Both the position numbers and the translations under genes were made by a program. The notes beneath the pieces are model-generated. The model searched no databases, was not told the DNA's origin, and saw nothing but the letters and a program-made list of their open reading frames with translations. This document shows, piece after piece, positions 11,597 to 22,325 of a DNA stretch of 64,000 nt (position 1 is its first letter; every line of letters begins with the position of its first letter). Location: NCBI GenBank assembly GCA_963920765.1, contig OY987247.1, positions 21,920,471-21,984,470 of the forward strand, read 5' to 3'. This DNA comes from Ulota crispa (lineage: Eukaryota > Streptophyta > Bryopsida > Orthotrichales > Orthotrichaceae).

Positions 11597-13140
11597 TGTT
11601 GGAGCACAAGAAAGCACTTACCCTCCTATTGGTGTTAAAAAAAACCAAAACACCAAATAGATGACTTGTGTATTGTTCAACAAATATTTAGTTTGTAATT
11701 CCTAAAAGGATGACTAGAATAGGATCCAAAAAAGCACTTTAACTCTCTCTCTCACACACACATGATTAAGGTCTTGTATTTATCCGGCAACCAAAGAGTG
11801 TCACGAAACCTTGTACCTCTTCCAATTCTGGTTCCGGTTACTATCCTAGCAATAGAAGTAACTAATTTAGTAGTTTAACTTTTATATCAAAGGGGTTTGC
11901 TCTTTCAAAATTAAAGAAGGCTGTGATAAATCCAACATTTCTAGAAATTAAAGTAATTAAAGTACCACTTAAAGAAAACAGCAAAGAAAACAAGGACAAT
12001 GAGATGCAAGTATTTCCTCATAGTAGATCTGGAAACTAATCTAGACTACCAAGTCACACAAAAAACCCTACCATTCCAACTGACTACAACAATAGACATA
12101 TCCAATCTAATTCCCTTTGTTGAGATTGGTAATCGGATAACTAGGCAACTCCTATTTCTTTGCTCATCACCACTTTTATATGTAGTGGAACCTAATCAAC
12201 CCGTCAACTAGCATACATCTGGCTTTCCACCTGTATTGAACCTAGTTTAAGGGTGATTATTCCCTACAAAAGTCTCTAGATCATGAAACTAAACAAAAGC
12301 TCCCCTCTAGTACACATAGTTTTTTAACCAACTCACTGACGCTCCAAAAATCGTAGTAAACAAAATCCAAGGGTTATTCTCTCTTTCCAACGCAACAAAG
12401 CTTAGCTACCCGCACTAAACAATGGTTCAAGCATTGCTAGCATACCAACATAACCCCAATTGATTAACAAATCACTCTTGAATGAAATTTTGGAGCTTTG
12501 CTTGAATTGAAGGGAATCAAAAGTCTCAAAACACTCAAGGCATCAATCTAACTTTTGCTCCAAAATAACCAATCTCAAGGAACCCTAAAAGTTCTCTAAA
12601 GGGATAAGCTACCAACCAAGGGACGACACATTGCATTCCCAGACCCAAAATATGTGGACCTCCCACTATGCGGCAAATTCCACCAAAAGTAGATCTCAGA
12701 TTTGAATAATCTAGATCCAGGTGTCTAGTTTCATCACAATAGAAAGCAACTAGCAAGTAACCTCCTAAGTCAAAAACTTTAGTTTTCTCCTCCTAACTAC
12801 TTTTGCTCCTAAATCTCCTTTTGCGGCTAAGTCTCATTATCCACTTTGAAGGTTGTAATAGCACAAGAAAGTACTTATTCTCTTATTGGCATTAAAAGTA
12901 ACTTAAAACACCAAGAAGATGACTCGTTTTTGTTCCAAAGGGATTTTGTTTGTAGATCCTAAAGATGACCAGAACATGATGAAGAAATTAGGTTTACAAT
13001 TTGCAAGTACTCACAACAACACAAGCACATGTACACACATATGCATGGTTGTTACGTTGAACTGCTCATCTGCTTGCCTGCTTGTCAGCTTGATGTGTCC
13101 AATTGAGGCCCATGTCTGTCTGATGTGGTCAACTTACCAT
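11597..13140 (-). repeat. Family X, 3' module, two tandem partial copies
   Basis: The text TGTTGGAGCACAAGAAAGCA at 11597 and TGTAATAGCACAAGAAAGTA at about 12845 are versions of the X-family terminus seen at 28453. The following block (ACACCAAATAGATGACT, then GATCCTAAAGATGACC-type text, then CAAAGAAAACAAGGACAATG) is collinear with 28453-29640 and 44660-45540. So one nearly complete 3' module is followed directly by the start of a second. No X reading frame survives here. Repetition of the terminus suggests an LTR-like or tandem junction, but CA ends and a duplication were not found. Confidence 0.55.
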
Positions 13141-13378
13141 TGATGATGGAAGAGGGGTAAAAGAAGTACGTGGACTTACTTTTGTACACAATGGCAGGCG
13201 GGAAGGGATACACTGTAGTAGGCTGGTTTTGGATTAGGGCGTCAACTCATAGTGGACGAGGGCATCTTTGTATGGGGCACCCATTACTGGCGTAGGCGTT
13301 GACAAGGAGCAAAGCGCAGGTGGTTGGAATTGGTGCATTTTGCATATGGGAGCGGGCGGGTTAGTCAGGGGCAAGGAA
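13141..13378. other. Moderately GC-rich block split by an LTR
   Basis: A GC-richer stretch with several GGCG, GGGCG and AGCGC motifs ends where the LTR begins. Comparable text (GGGCACGCACGGCGAGGGGC) continues at 16736-16800 beyond the LTR, so the LTR inserted into a small CpG-rich block like those at 20640, 25600, 38800 and 43940. Confidence 0.45.
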
Positions 13379-14413
13379 TGTGAGTCCTAGATTCAGCACC
13401 AGAAGTCTTAAATTCATTTTTTGATTTTCTTAGCTTCAAAATTACATTGAGATAAGTGGAATAGCCATTTATGTTGATTTAGATTAGTTAGACCAAATGG
13501 TTAGCGGTACGCCATTTACCTTACTCCAATTGGTAAGTCATTGGGAGTGATTTAGTGAGATTTATTAGTTTTTAGTTGGTTTGAGCGACATGCTATTGGG
13601 AGCTTGGGATTCCCTCCAAAAGTCCCCACTAGCCTAATTAGAGAGGGTTACTTTAGGTTTTGCTACATGGAGCTTGGGATCCCCTCCAAAGTCTTTACTA
13701 CCCTAATTAGAGACGGCTAGTTTAGAAGTAGATTAGCTAAGTCATGGCCAAAGGCTACATCACCTAGTCCATGTCATGTTATCACTTTGGTGCGTCTATA
13801 CCCAAGGTTCCCAAGAGAGCGTAATTCCAAGCACTTAATCCAGCTAGGCTACCAGTCGACCTTGGTCAAAAGAGTTTGACAAATGGCAATAAAATGCCAC
13901 CAAAATTCATGGAAGAGTTTCTCAAAGATTTACAAAGATCCTCCAAGTTTCAAGTTGTTTCGATAGCGGCAAGGCCTCAAACAATGACATCCATCCAATT
14001 TTAAGAAGGTGCACAACGTCTAATTTCAAGATTGTATCCATTTGGAGCCCAATTGACAGAAGCAAGGAGTGTTTCCCGGCTCCCGCAACAAACTTGGAAG
14101 ACCTTGGGAAGTCAATGTCTCATTTTGGGATGAATTCCCAATTCTGGATTTTTCATCCATCCACCTATAACCCTTCATTCAAGTTTCTCAATGCCTTGTA
14201 GCTTGGAATTGGGGTTTTGAACAACCAAAACCGGCTATTTTGGGTCCAAGGAATCTAATGCCACCATTTTTTTTGTTGTTTGGAGCTACGCTTCAAAAGT
14301 TATTGTGAACTCATACATATTTCATCCATTTTGAGTTTTTCTTAGATTTTAGGTAGATTTCAAGGGATCTATGGATCTCCTAGATAGAGGGACGAGGTGT
14401 CCTCCTCCAAATG

Positions 14414-14420
14414 TATAAAG
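14414..14420 (+). promoter_or_regulatory. TATA box of LTR copy 1
   Basis: TATAAAG lies about 1 kb into the LTR, after a conserved CAAGGGATCTATGGATCTCC segment. The same box in the same context occurs at 47894 in LTR copy 2, so it likely marks the U3/R transition. Confidence 0.6.
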
Positions 14421-14689
14421 GGAGGCTCACCTCCTCCCAAACCATCATTTGTAGTCATTTCCACTCCTTGATTACTTGTCATCACTCATTACTTATAACT
14501 TGCCAACCCCTTAGTTTTCTTGTGCCTCACCTTAGAGGGACCCCTCTCTTGGATGTTTAGTTAGAACATAGTTGTATATTGGTCTTATTAACCCCTAGGA
14601 AGTTGGATCACGATTGGCAATGCCGCTTTTCCATACTTCCTAGAAGTCCTAGTTAGCATTGAGTCTCATTAGAATAGGAGGAACCCTCA

Positions 14690-15830
14690 TTGCATAGTTT
14701 GCCATCTCACGGCCTTGCTAGAACTCCACCCACTTTATTAGAACAAGCCCTCCTAGCAGCTCTACCAAAATCCTTTAAACTCAGCTTCAACCAACTCTCT
14801 CAATTCTCTTGGAACTCTCTAAGAAGTCATCTTACCAATCAAACTCCCTTAGCTAAGTGGCTTGCCCTTGCCTCGAGTTTGGTGTGGTGTGAGATAGTGA
14901 ACCCTCTCCCAACCTTGGCATCTCCCCATAGCTCACCCAGTTCTCTAGCTATCCTTGAGACTCTCAAGTTCCCAAGTCTGTTAGCTCACCCTGCCTTTTG
15001 CCAACCTGCATAGCTCACCTTGCCTCTTGTCAATTTCCCATCAATTTACAATTCTGCTAGCTCATCAGCCTTCAATTGTTGCCTCCCCATAGCTTCCAAT
15101 CCTCATCATCTTTTAAATCAATTCACAAGTCTGCAAGCTCACTAGCCTTTGGCTGTTGCCTCCCATAGCTCCCAGCCCTCGTCATTTTTCCCATTAGTCA
15201 CCCAGTCTCTCAGTATTCTTTGTGATTCCAAGTCTGCTAGCCTCCTAGCTTCTCGTCATCAGTTCACAAGTCTGCTAGCTCATCAGCCTTTGGCTGCTTC
15301 CTCCATAGCTCCCAACCCTTGTCATTTTTTCCATTAGTCACAAGTCTCTCATAATTCTTCTTGATTACAAATATGCTAAGCTCCTTAGCCTTTTATCAAT
15401 TTCTCATCAATTCATGAGTCTACTAGCTCACCAGCCTTTGGCTGCTGCCCCCCATAGTTCTAGCCCTTGTCGTTTTTCCCATCAGTCACCTAGTCTCTAA
15501 AAATTCTCCAATTCACAAATCTGCTAGCTTGCCTAGCCTCTCGGCATTCTTCCCATCACTTCATCCAGTCTGCTAGCCCCAAGCCTCTCATCATTTTCTT
15601 ATCAATTCATCCAATCTGCTAGCCTATAGCCTCTAAGTCGCTCGGTCTCTTGGAATTCTCAGTGGTTCTTGAATTCCTCAATGTGCTAGCTTCCAGCCCC
15701 TAGTCGCCGAGTCTCTCAAAATCCTCTGTGATCCTCAAGCCCACTCAGTTCACCATCCGCTTGTCAATTTCTCATTAGTCTGTTAGCTTCTAGCCCCTTA
15801 GTTGCCGAAGCCTCTCAAAATTCTCGGCGG
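14690..15830 (+). repeat. Degenerate tandem repeats inside LTR copy 1
   Basis: Imperfect units of about 110-150 bp repeat phrases such as TCTGCTAGCTCATCAGCC, TTTGGCTG, CATAGCTCCCAGCCC and GTCATTTTTCCCAT. The matching part of LTR copy 2 (48500-49100) instead carries shorter units based on AGCTCACAGCCCATTTTCTA. The plus frames 14690-15013 and 15149-15337 are products of these repeats, not genes. Confidence 0.7.
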
Positions 15831-16879
15831 CCCTTGAGCTCATTGCAGCAGCCGCGAGCCTCTTGCACCCGGCCCCTAGCCGCTACTCAGCACCGCGACA
15901 CCCGAGCCTGTGATACCCGGCCGCGATACCCGGGCCTTGCCGACCCCTTCCCTTGACTTCAAGCTTTGGATTCTTGCTGGGCTAGTAGGTCCACTTTACA
16001 AGGTTTAGGGGACTTTTGACTTAAGAAAGGGAACTTTTGGGCCCTTAATTGAGCTCCCCATTTCTTGAGTTAAACTAACTATTTAACAGTTGTTCCAAAA
16101 CACAAGCAAATTTTGGATTTGATTGAGTTAGGAGTTGCGTTATAGGAAGTTTTTTAACCCATAATCCGTCATATCTCCCTTATTGACTACATGCGAAGAC
16201 TTTTCCCGATATCCAAAATATAGCTCTGGCTAACCAAAGGGTTATGGTAACCCTTGATCTCTAAATATAGGAGCCAGTTTATGTTGTGACTATTTGTCAC
16301 AAGGTGACAGCATAAACCGCCCTGTTGAGACAAGTTGACTTTCTAACCCACTAGAGTGTTAAGATTATTTGTCTCTAGAGTAGAACCACGGCACATTTGG
16401 TCCATTGCCATTCACGCCACGCTCAAGGGATCATGGAGGCTTCTCTCAATCAAGCAATAGGGTATGAAAATCCCCATGACAAGGTATGAGCACTTACACT
16501 TCCTTTTTAATTAAGCCGCGTAATCCAACATGTGGATTACTAAGGTCACCCTTCATTCTTTGTTCATCATTGTGTGTTGTAGGCTTGTTAGTAAAGATCC
16601 ATTGCTTGGAAGGCATCTTTAGTTGGAAATCTACAACCAAACCCACCCTCTTGCTGCTTGAGCTCAATTACCAGTTTTGTTAGTACCTGGTTGTGCTTGC
16701 ACTTATTTCTTGAGGGGGAGGTTTGAGCACTCATATGGAGCATAGGCGTGCACAATAAGTAGGGGCACGCACGGCGAGGGGCGCGCTCGCGCTAGGATTT
16801 TATTTTAATCTTGCTCAAAAAATTCACAAGCCATTGAATAGTTTGATAAAAAAAATGCTCTACCAAAACTCGCGCTATA

Positions 16880-17528
16880 ATTTTTCCATGTAGTAGATCA
16901 AGTTAGGTATGTGTTTGATAATTTTCATATCAACTGGAACTATACAACACATGGGGAAAAATAGTAGGCACAAAAAGAAATAGAGAATTAGTGAAAATGG
17001 GAAATTGATAAGAATTTAATAATTGAAATGAAGCATGCAAATCCCAATAGTCATAATGTTGTGATAAACAAGCTACTTTCTCTTGTTTAGGGTTGCATCC
17101 AAAATGTAGAAAATTGAGTAAACTAAAGGAATTCAAAGTTCAATTTAGACTACATAATCCATAACGCCCTATACTCAAAATTCCTCATACATTTCATCTC
17201 ATTCAGTGTGATTGAATGATTCAAAGCTTCTTATGTATAAAAAATTTGAAAGAACCAATTTTAATTTTTAATTTTAAGAAAATGTAAATATTACAGAAGT
17301 TTTTGGGCTGCCTACTGATAGGCAATCCTCCCTAACTTTTTATCAATTCATGCATAACTTTTTCACCAAATGTAGAAATGCTGCAAAAATTAGATGACCT
17401 CATAGATATTTTAATTCTCCACCTTCTATAAAAGTTTCAAAATATCACACATACAAGTTTAGCCATAGGTACATGCCTAAAGTCCAACATGTCCCCCAAA
17501 AGGGTAGTGGTCTTTAAAGGATTAAGAC
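16880..17528 (-). repeat. Inverted partial TTAA element, family B
   Basis: Read on the minus strand this matches the first two thirds of family B. It starts near 17528 (a diverged TTAATCCTTTAAAGACC) with GGGGGACATGTTGGAC and GGCTAAACTTG, and reaches CCCATGTGTTGTATAGTTCC and AATTATCAAACACATACCTA at the lower coordinate. The 3' end of the element is missing. Confidence 0.65.
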
Positions 17529-17894
17529 TTTAGAGTGATAGTAGCAAAGAAAAATTAGATGCATTTGGACACAGATTTAGACTGCATTCATATTCATAAT
17601 ACCCCTCCCAACATCAAGCACAAACAAACCCTAGTTTTTCCATGGAAATAGCTCTATTGACACAAAATTTTATACACTGACAAAGTATAATGCTTTGCAA
17701 GGTTCATTCAAGAAGATATATTGGGATATGTATTTAACAAATTGTCATGACCCATTGAACCACAGAATGACAAATGTTGCATAGTAACTGCAATTTTAAT
17801 ATTACCATGCTGTCAAAACTTTGAATAATTTGATGACCGTTGTTCAAGTGAAATACAGAAATCACTCTACGTCTCTACAAACGTCTACAATTTC
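17529..17894. other. Spacer, one short repeat match
   Basis: No gene seen. At 17555-17625 the text GATGCATTTGGACAC with TGCATTCATATTC and CCCCTCCC matches, in inverse orientation, the terminus-like text at 38450-38500. Confidence 0.4.
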
Positions 17895-18094
17895 CACTTT
17901 GTAGATTAATCGTACAAGGATAAACGACTAGATCACCAAAATTGCCTTACAACTGCACAACAACTCCACAACATTAGCACAATTACAATCTAGTTGTGCA
18001 ATTGTTGTGCAGTTCTTTGTGCAATTGCAAGGCAGTTCTTGTGACCTAGTCGTTGTGATTTGTGGAGTTGTTTATCCTTATTCATCTTCTAGTG
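17895..18094. repeat. Hairpin MITE, CACTA-like end
   Basis: Left arm AAGGATAAACGACTAGATCA and onwards pairs with the right arm that ends CCTTATTCATCTTCTAGTG. The right terminus (CACTAGAAGATGAATAAGGA on the other strand) is CACTA-like; the left terminus CACTTTGTAG is diverged. The flanks (TTC, AAT) do not form a duplication. No coding capacity. Confidence 0.6.
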
Positions 18095-18155
18095 AATTGG
18101 CCTAAAGATATTGCTACATATTTGGGTCATTGCTGTTGTAGCCAATAAACAGAAG

Positions 18156-20500
18156 TTAATCTGCAGTACCACTTGGTTCGCCTTCATTAATGTCTTTTTC
18201 TGGTGGCTCATCTTGTGTACCACTTGGGCCGGCCTCATTGTCATTTCCACCCCTTCTCAGAGGGCCTCCCTTCACTTTGTCTTGTGGACTATAAAACAAT
18301 GTTTCAATCCACTCTTGCTTTGGCCTTAGTGGTTCCCCCTCAAAAACCGCATCTCTCATATAGTTGGAGTAGAACATTTTCTTCATTTTCTTTAGAACTT
18401 GTAGTAATTGCTCTTCCATCAAGAGGTCAATTGCTGATTTTCTATACTCATCAACCCACTTGGTCATGTGCAACCACAATTTATAAAACAAACATGGAAT
18501 TCAAACTCCATCCTCATCGGTGATTTTCCAATATTTGTCCTCTCTAAGTCTAGATCTGATCACCACATCACCGGTTTGACCTTGTATGTGGTGGGAATCC
18601 AAACCTAAAATGCTCTAGTGCTTGGTTGTAATAGCCTCCAAAGCACTAGTAGAAAAATTGTCTCTTCTCAAAAGTTTTTTGTTTGGTTCTAGGGATGAGT
18701 TTCTCACAAATCTTCACTATATCTTTGGGTTTCTTCTCCCACCCATGCTGCACACTCTTCAAGCATCTTCTTGTCAAATGGTCATTCAAGCGCCAACTCC
18801 AAAGAATATCTGTTCTCCACAACCTGAGAGCATTTGGAAGAATATACTCATTGTACTCCCAATTTGGCGGCATAAAATGACTTATGTTAAACAAATTGTA
18901 CATTTGATGGTGAAAAGGCGCTTTGCAGAGAATGCATTGCTGTTGACATACCATTAAATTTATCAAGCAAGTTGGGTGGTACATGTGCTTGCACATTTCT
19001 ACCTGCCATTCTCCCTCCGGACCAAATGGCAAGTAACAAATCGGACATTGGAAGCCATCTTCAATGAAAGTTGGAGGATTTGGCCATAATTTTTCTTTGT
19101 TGGCTGTGTGTGCAAACATTTGATTCTTGAAATCCTAGCCGATTCTTTCCCAATCCACAATTGTCACAATGTCATCAATGGGGCCCACCTCCTTTGTTGG
19201 CATTCTATCCATGTCAAACATCTCTTTCATAGTTGCCCACGAGGTTAAGAAAAAGCTACGATATTACAGACTATGAATGTATTCTATGCTAATACATTGA
19301 ATTTCTTTTGCAAGTTGATGACGGATGTCCACATAAAGACGGCATGCCAATCTGCAAGCAAATATTGCCACACAAGAGTTGAGATGTCTACATTAGCACG
19401 GTCTTCTAGCGAGCTATATTTAGCCTCCAGCTCCGCGTTCTTCTTCTTCTCTTCTGCCAACTCATTATTTCTTTGTTTTGCTTCTTCAAGAATTGCTTCT
19501 AGAGTGGGCTCAGTTTGATTTGGTAGTTGCAAAGCCTCAATTGTGGTGGTTGCATCTTGTGATTGCATGTCAAAAGATGCAATTTGACCTTCAAGTCTCA
19601 AAACTGCGCTGTTGCTTTCTTCTTGAACTCTTTGCAATGCTGCTTTCTCCTTGGGTAATTTCATCAATTTTTCATCAATATTAAATGCTTGTGAGAGTCA
19701 AATTGTCATTGCTGCCATGTCCACATCAAGTCTGTGTGGTTCATTGTCATTGCTATTTTTTGATGACTCAATTTTCTTGTCTGCATCATACGCTTCATCC
19801 ATTGTGTTTGAGCTTCCACTTGCTGGTGCTAGTAGTAGACTATGCCATGCTGCATGCAACTCTGCTTTTGCAATTCTTCATTTCTTTTTGCGATTAATGG
19901 TCTTTTTACCTCTTTGCCATGGTGGAGTCCAAGTCCCATCCAAGTTGTCATTTGGCGGAGAGTCCGGCTCAACTAGAATGACTTCTGCATGGCCGGTTTA
20001 CCTCCCTTCAACCTTCCATTTGGGAACCTCTTCACTCCCTTCAATATAAATCTGTCTTGCGGAAGAGGAACGTGCATTTTATTGTTGATGTTCTTCACAG
20101 TTGACCAATCCATTTGTTTGTAGAGTTTGAACTTTGCCCACACACCTCTACACAAAAGCAGTGCCACTTTGCTACGAGGGATTTCAGCAACGTTGTATAG
20201 AAATTGATAAACTTCTACACAACGCTCTTTGATAGCATCATTTGTGCAATATTTAAAATTTGCCTTATTTGATTTCTTGTTGAACACGTGGCGATACTCT
20301 GAGAAAACTTTATCAATGTGGCACCAATCGATGTAGTTGTTGCAGTTCTCTCCTGTTCAAGGGTCTAGGACTTCTTGCTAGCCTTTGAAAGCAACCTTTG
20401 CTGGAATGCATAGCATGTGAAATCGCTTCTGTTGAATCATGCCATTGCAAGCTCTGCCTTTGTCTCTTTCTTCCTTCCTCTGTGCCTCAAATGTCACCAT
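18156..20500 (-). pseudogene. Repeated RING-H2/coiled-coil gene, copy A (broken)
   Basis: Read on the minus strand from a candidate ATG at 20500, the N-terminal part (to about 19973) has in-frame stops after about 36 codons but is otherwise continuous. A Glu/Lys/Ala-rich coiled-coil segment follows (19667-19400), then a C3H2C3 RING finger within 19119-18646. In that open frame Cys25, Cys28, Cys43, His45, His48, Cys51, Cys62 and Cys65 have canonical spacing. A C-terminal segment ends near 18156. RING-H2 proteins usually act as ubiquitin E3 ligases that recruit an E2; that role is known for the family but not shown here. Copies B (22560-25175) and C (1449-1960) share the order of parts. The breaks make this copy non-functional. 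The gene could have been spread by a transposon or be part of one. Confidence 0.75.
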
Positions 20501-20639
20501 GTCACACTAGCAATTAAAATAACAATAGTTCTATGAGAAAGTTCATGAAATTGGCGTGAAGTGATGTGAGTTTGTAGACCCCACCTATTTCCAACCAACC
20601 AGCTTGTGAAAAGTGGAGGATGAAGGAAGCGGGTGAGGT

Positions 20640-20960
20640 GGAGAATGAGGGCGCCAACCTCCTCTTATGCATGGAGAGGCGCACTCATGCAGTTTTAGGG
20701 AGAGAGCCATTGGTGCGCCCCCTCCCATGGGCGCAGACGGCTCTATTGTAGCACCAATTGTGGATGATGGGGCATTGACGGATCCGAGCAGGGCGCCGAT
20801 AGATCTAGGCAAGGAGCTGACGGATCGGGCAAGGCGCAAACAAATAATGCCGGGGCGCCGACGCGTGCGATCAAAGCGCCCATGCAACCGGTTGGGATGC
20901 TTGCGCGACCGGTCGCGGCGCACACAACTACCGCCAGTGCTCAGATGCCCAAATGAGGCG
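20640..20960. promoter_or_regulatory. CpG-rich block upstream of RING copy A
   Basis: A GC-rich island full of GGCGC, GCGCC and CGACGG motifs sits in AT-rich surroundings, directly upstream of the minus-strand RING gene. Between block and gene lies a conserved leader (AGCTGGTTGGTTGGAAA on the minus strand) also found in copy B. Long frames open on both strands here reflect low stop-codon frequency and show no domain. The promoter role is inferred from position. Confidence 0.5.
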
Positions 20961-20981
20961 CCTACGCCCGCTGGGGTTTTC

Positions 20982-21215
20982 TTAATCTTGAAATATCCAT
21001 ACAAAATTGTATGTATGTTGATGTATAATTGTCATTTGCTACCAATAAGAAATTTCAATTTGGGATCTCAAGTAGCTTACTAGAACCGCATTGATCTATT
21101 CTCCAACTTCTTTGTTGGTCTCAAATGTAGTAGAGGTGTGGATCGATTCCAAATACAAGAAAAATACCCCGTATTGTACTGGTCGCAAAGGGCTTCTTAG
21201 ATGTTTAAGGGTTAA
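20982..21215 (-). mobile_element. Short TTAA element, family C, copy 2
   Basis: On the minus strand it begins TTAACCCTTAAACATCTAAG, passes GCCCTTTGCGACC, GAGACCAACAAAGAAGTTGG and ATGCGGTTCTAGTAAGCTA, and ends at a TTAA at 20982. It is collinear with copy 1 at 54896-55129 and has the same length class (234 bp). Non-coding. Confidence 0.7.
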
Positions 21216-21542
21216 TGTTTTTATTTGAAGTAGTGTGAAACTAGTGATTTACGATTTTACAGTGGTGCTCCAAATTTCAAAAATCATCTATATATTCCAT
21301 AGAAAATATCTAACTAGCACATAATACATATCTATAATCAAATTTTCATCCACACTTTGGCGATTTCATGCAAGTTTTTATTACAATTTGAAATTTTCAG
21401 GCAATTTCATGATTTCATTCAAACAATCATGTTTACATTTCATGAGGCTTGGTGCCACTCATAAAAAATTGCTGCATTTCTTGTCCAAATTGCACAAAAA
21501 AAAACTTTGACCCTTGTAGTTCAGGGCGCAAAGGTTCATTTT
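21216..21542. other. Spacer before the tandem array
   Basis: AT-rich sequence with no gene or bounded repeat recognised. Confidence 0.35.
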
Positions 21543-22325
21543 GAGGTCAAAATTCTAAATACTTGCTAATGGAAGGGATAATAGGGGATTTATTCATAAA
21601 ATATATCACAAAGTGTTGGAATGGCTTCAAACTTGCACATTATCTTTTGATAAGGGTGCGTGACATGTGGGAATTTTTTGGGATCAAATTGAAACACGGG
21701 TCTTGATGACCCCTTATGAGGTCAAAATTCTAAATAATTGCCAACAAGAAATAATAGTGGGGGTTCTATTCAAAACATATATCAAGAAGTGTTCAAATGG
21801 CTTCAAATTTACACAATATCTCTCAATAGGGGTGTGTGCTATGTGAGATTAAATTGGGATGAAATTGAAACAAGGGTCTTGGTGACCCCTTGTGAGGTCA
21901 AAATTTTAAATAATTGCCAAAAGGAAGGGATACTAGGGGATGTATTCAAAACATATAGCAAGAAGTGTTGGAACATTTAGAAACTTTCACAACCTCTATC
22001 AATAAAGGTCTTTGACATGTGAGATTAATTTGAGATGAAATTGAAACATGGATCTTGGTGATCCCTTATGAGGTCCAAATTCTAAATACTTGCTAATAAA
22101 AGGGATAATAGGGTTTTTATTCAAAACATATATCAAAAAGTGTTGAAATGACTTGAAACTTTCACATCATCTATCAATTAAGGTGTGTGACATGTGAGAT
22201 TAATTTGGGATTAAATTGAAACATGGGTCTTGGTGACCCCTTGTGAGGTGAAATTCTAAATACTTGCTAATAGAAGGGATAATAGGGGTTTTCTTCAAAA
22301 CATATAGCCAAAAGTGTTGGATGTA
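21543..22325 (+). repeat. Tandem array of about 176-bp units (4.5 copies)
   Basis: The phrase GAGGTCAAAATTCTAAATA recurs at 21543, 21718, 21894, 22070 and 22245, giving spacings of 175, 176, 176 and 175 bp. Each unit also holds CAAAACATATATCAAGAAGT-like and GAAACACGGGTCTTGGTGACC-like text. The last unit is truncated near 22325. A lone inverted unit lies at about 28215-28365. The period is in the range common for plant satellite DNA. Short frames in the array are not genes. Confidence 0.85.

Larger units (their letters stand above)
13379..16735 (+). mobile_element. Very long LTR, probably solo (LTR copy 1)
   Basis: The 3.36-kb segment begins TGTGAGTCCTAGATTCAGCA and ends GGTTTGAGCACTCATA. It is collinear with the solo LTR at 46839-49983 over most of its length (for example the AGCTTGGGATCCCCTCCAAA, CATTTGGAGCCCAATTGACA and CTTGAGGGGGAGGTTTGAGC blocks) and with a truncated copy at 62915. 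The flanks AGGAA and TGGAG match at only 3 of 5 positions, so a target duplication is unproven. No primer-binding site follows, which argues for a solo LTR and not the 5' end of a full element. Orientation is taken from the TATA box at 14414. Confidence 0.8.

Noticed and set aside
14690..15337. Two Ser/Leu-rich plus frames in LTR 1
   Set aside because: They are translations of tandem repeats in the LTR and are not kept in LTR 2.
20585..21083. Long frames on both strands
   Set aside because: Mutually overlapping and GC-driven, and they run into a TTAA element; not genes.
21543..22325. CRISPR array
   Set aside because: The 176-bp units are contiguous tandem copies without unique spacers, in eukaryotic DNA.
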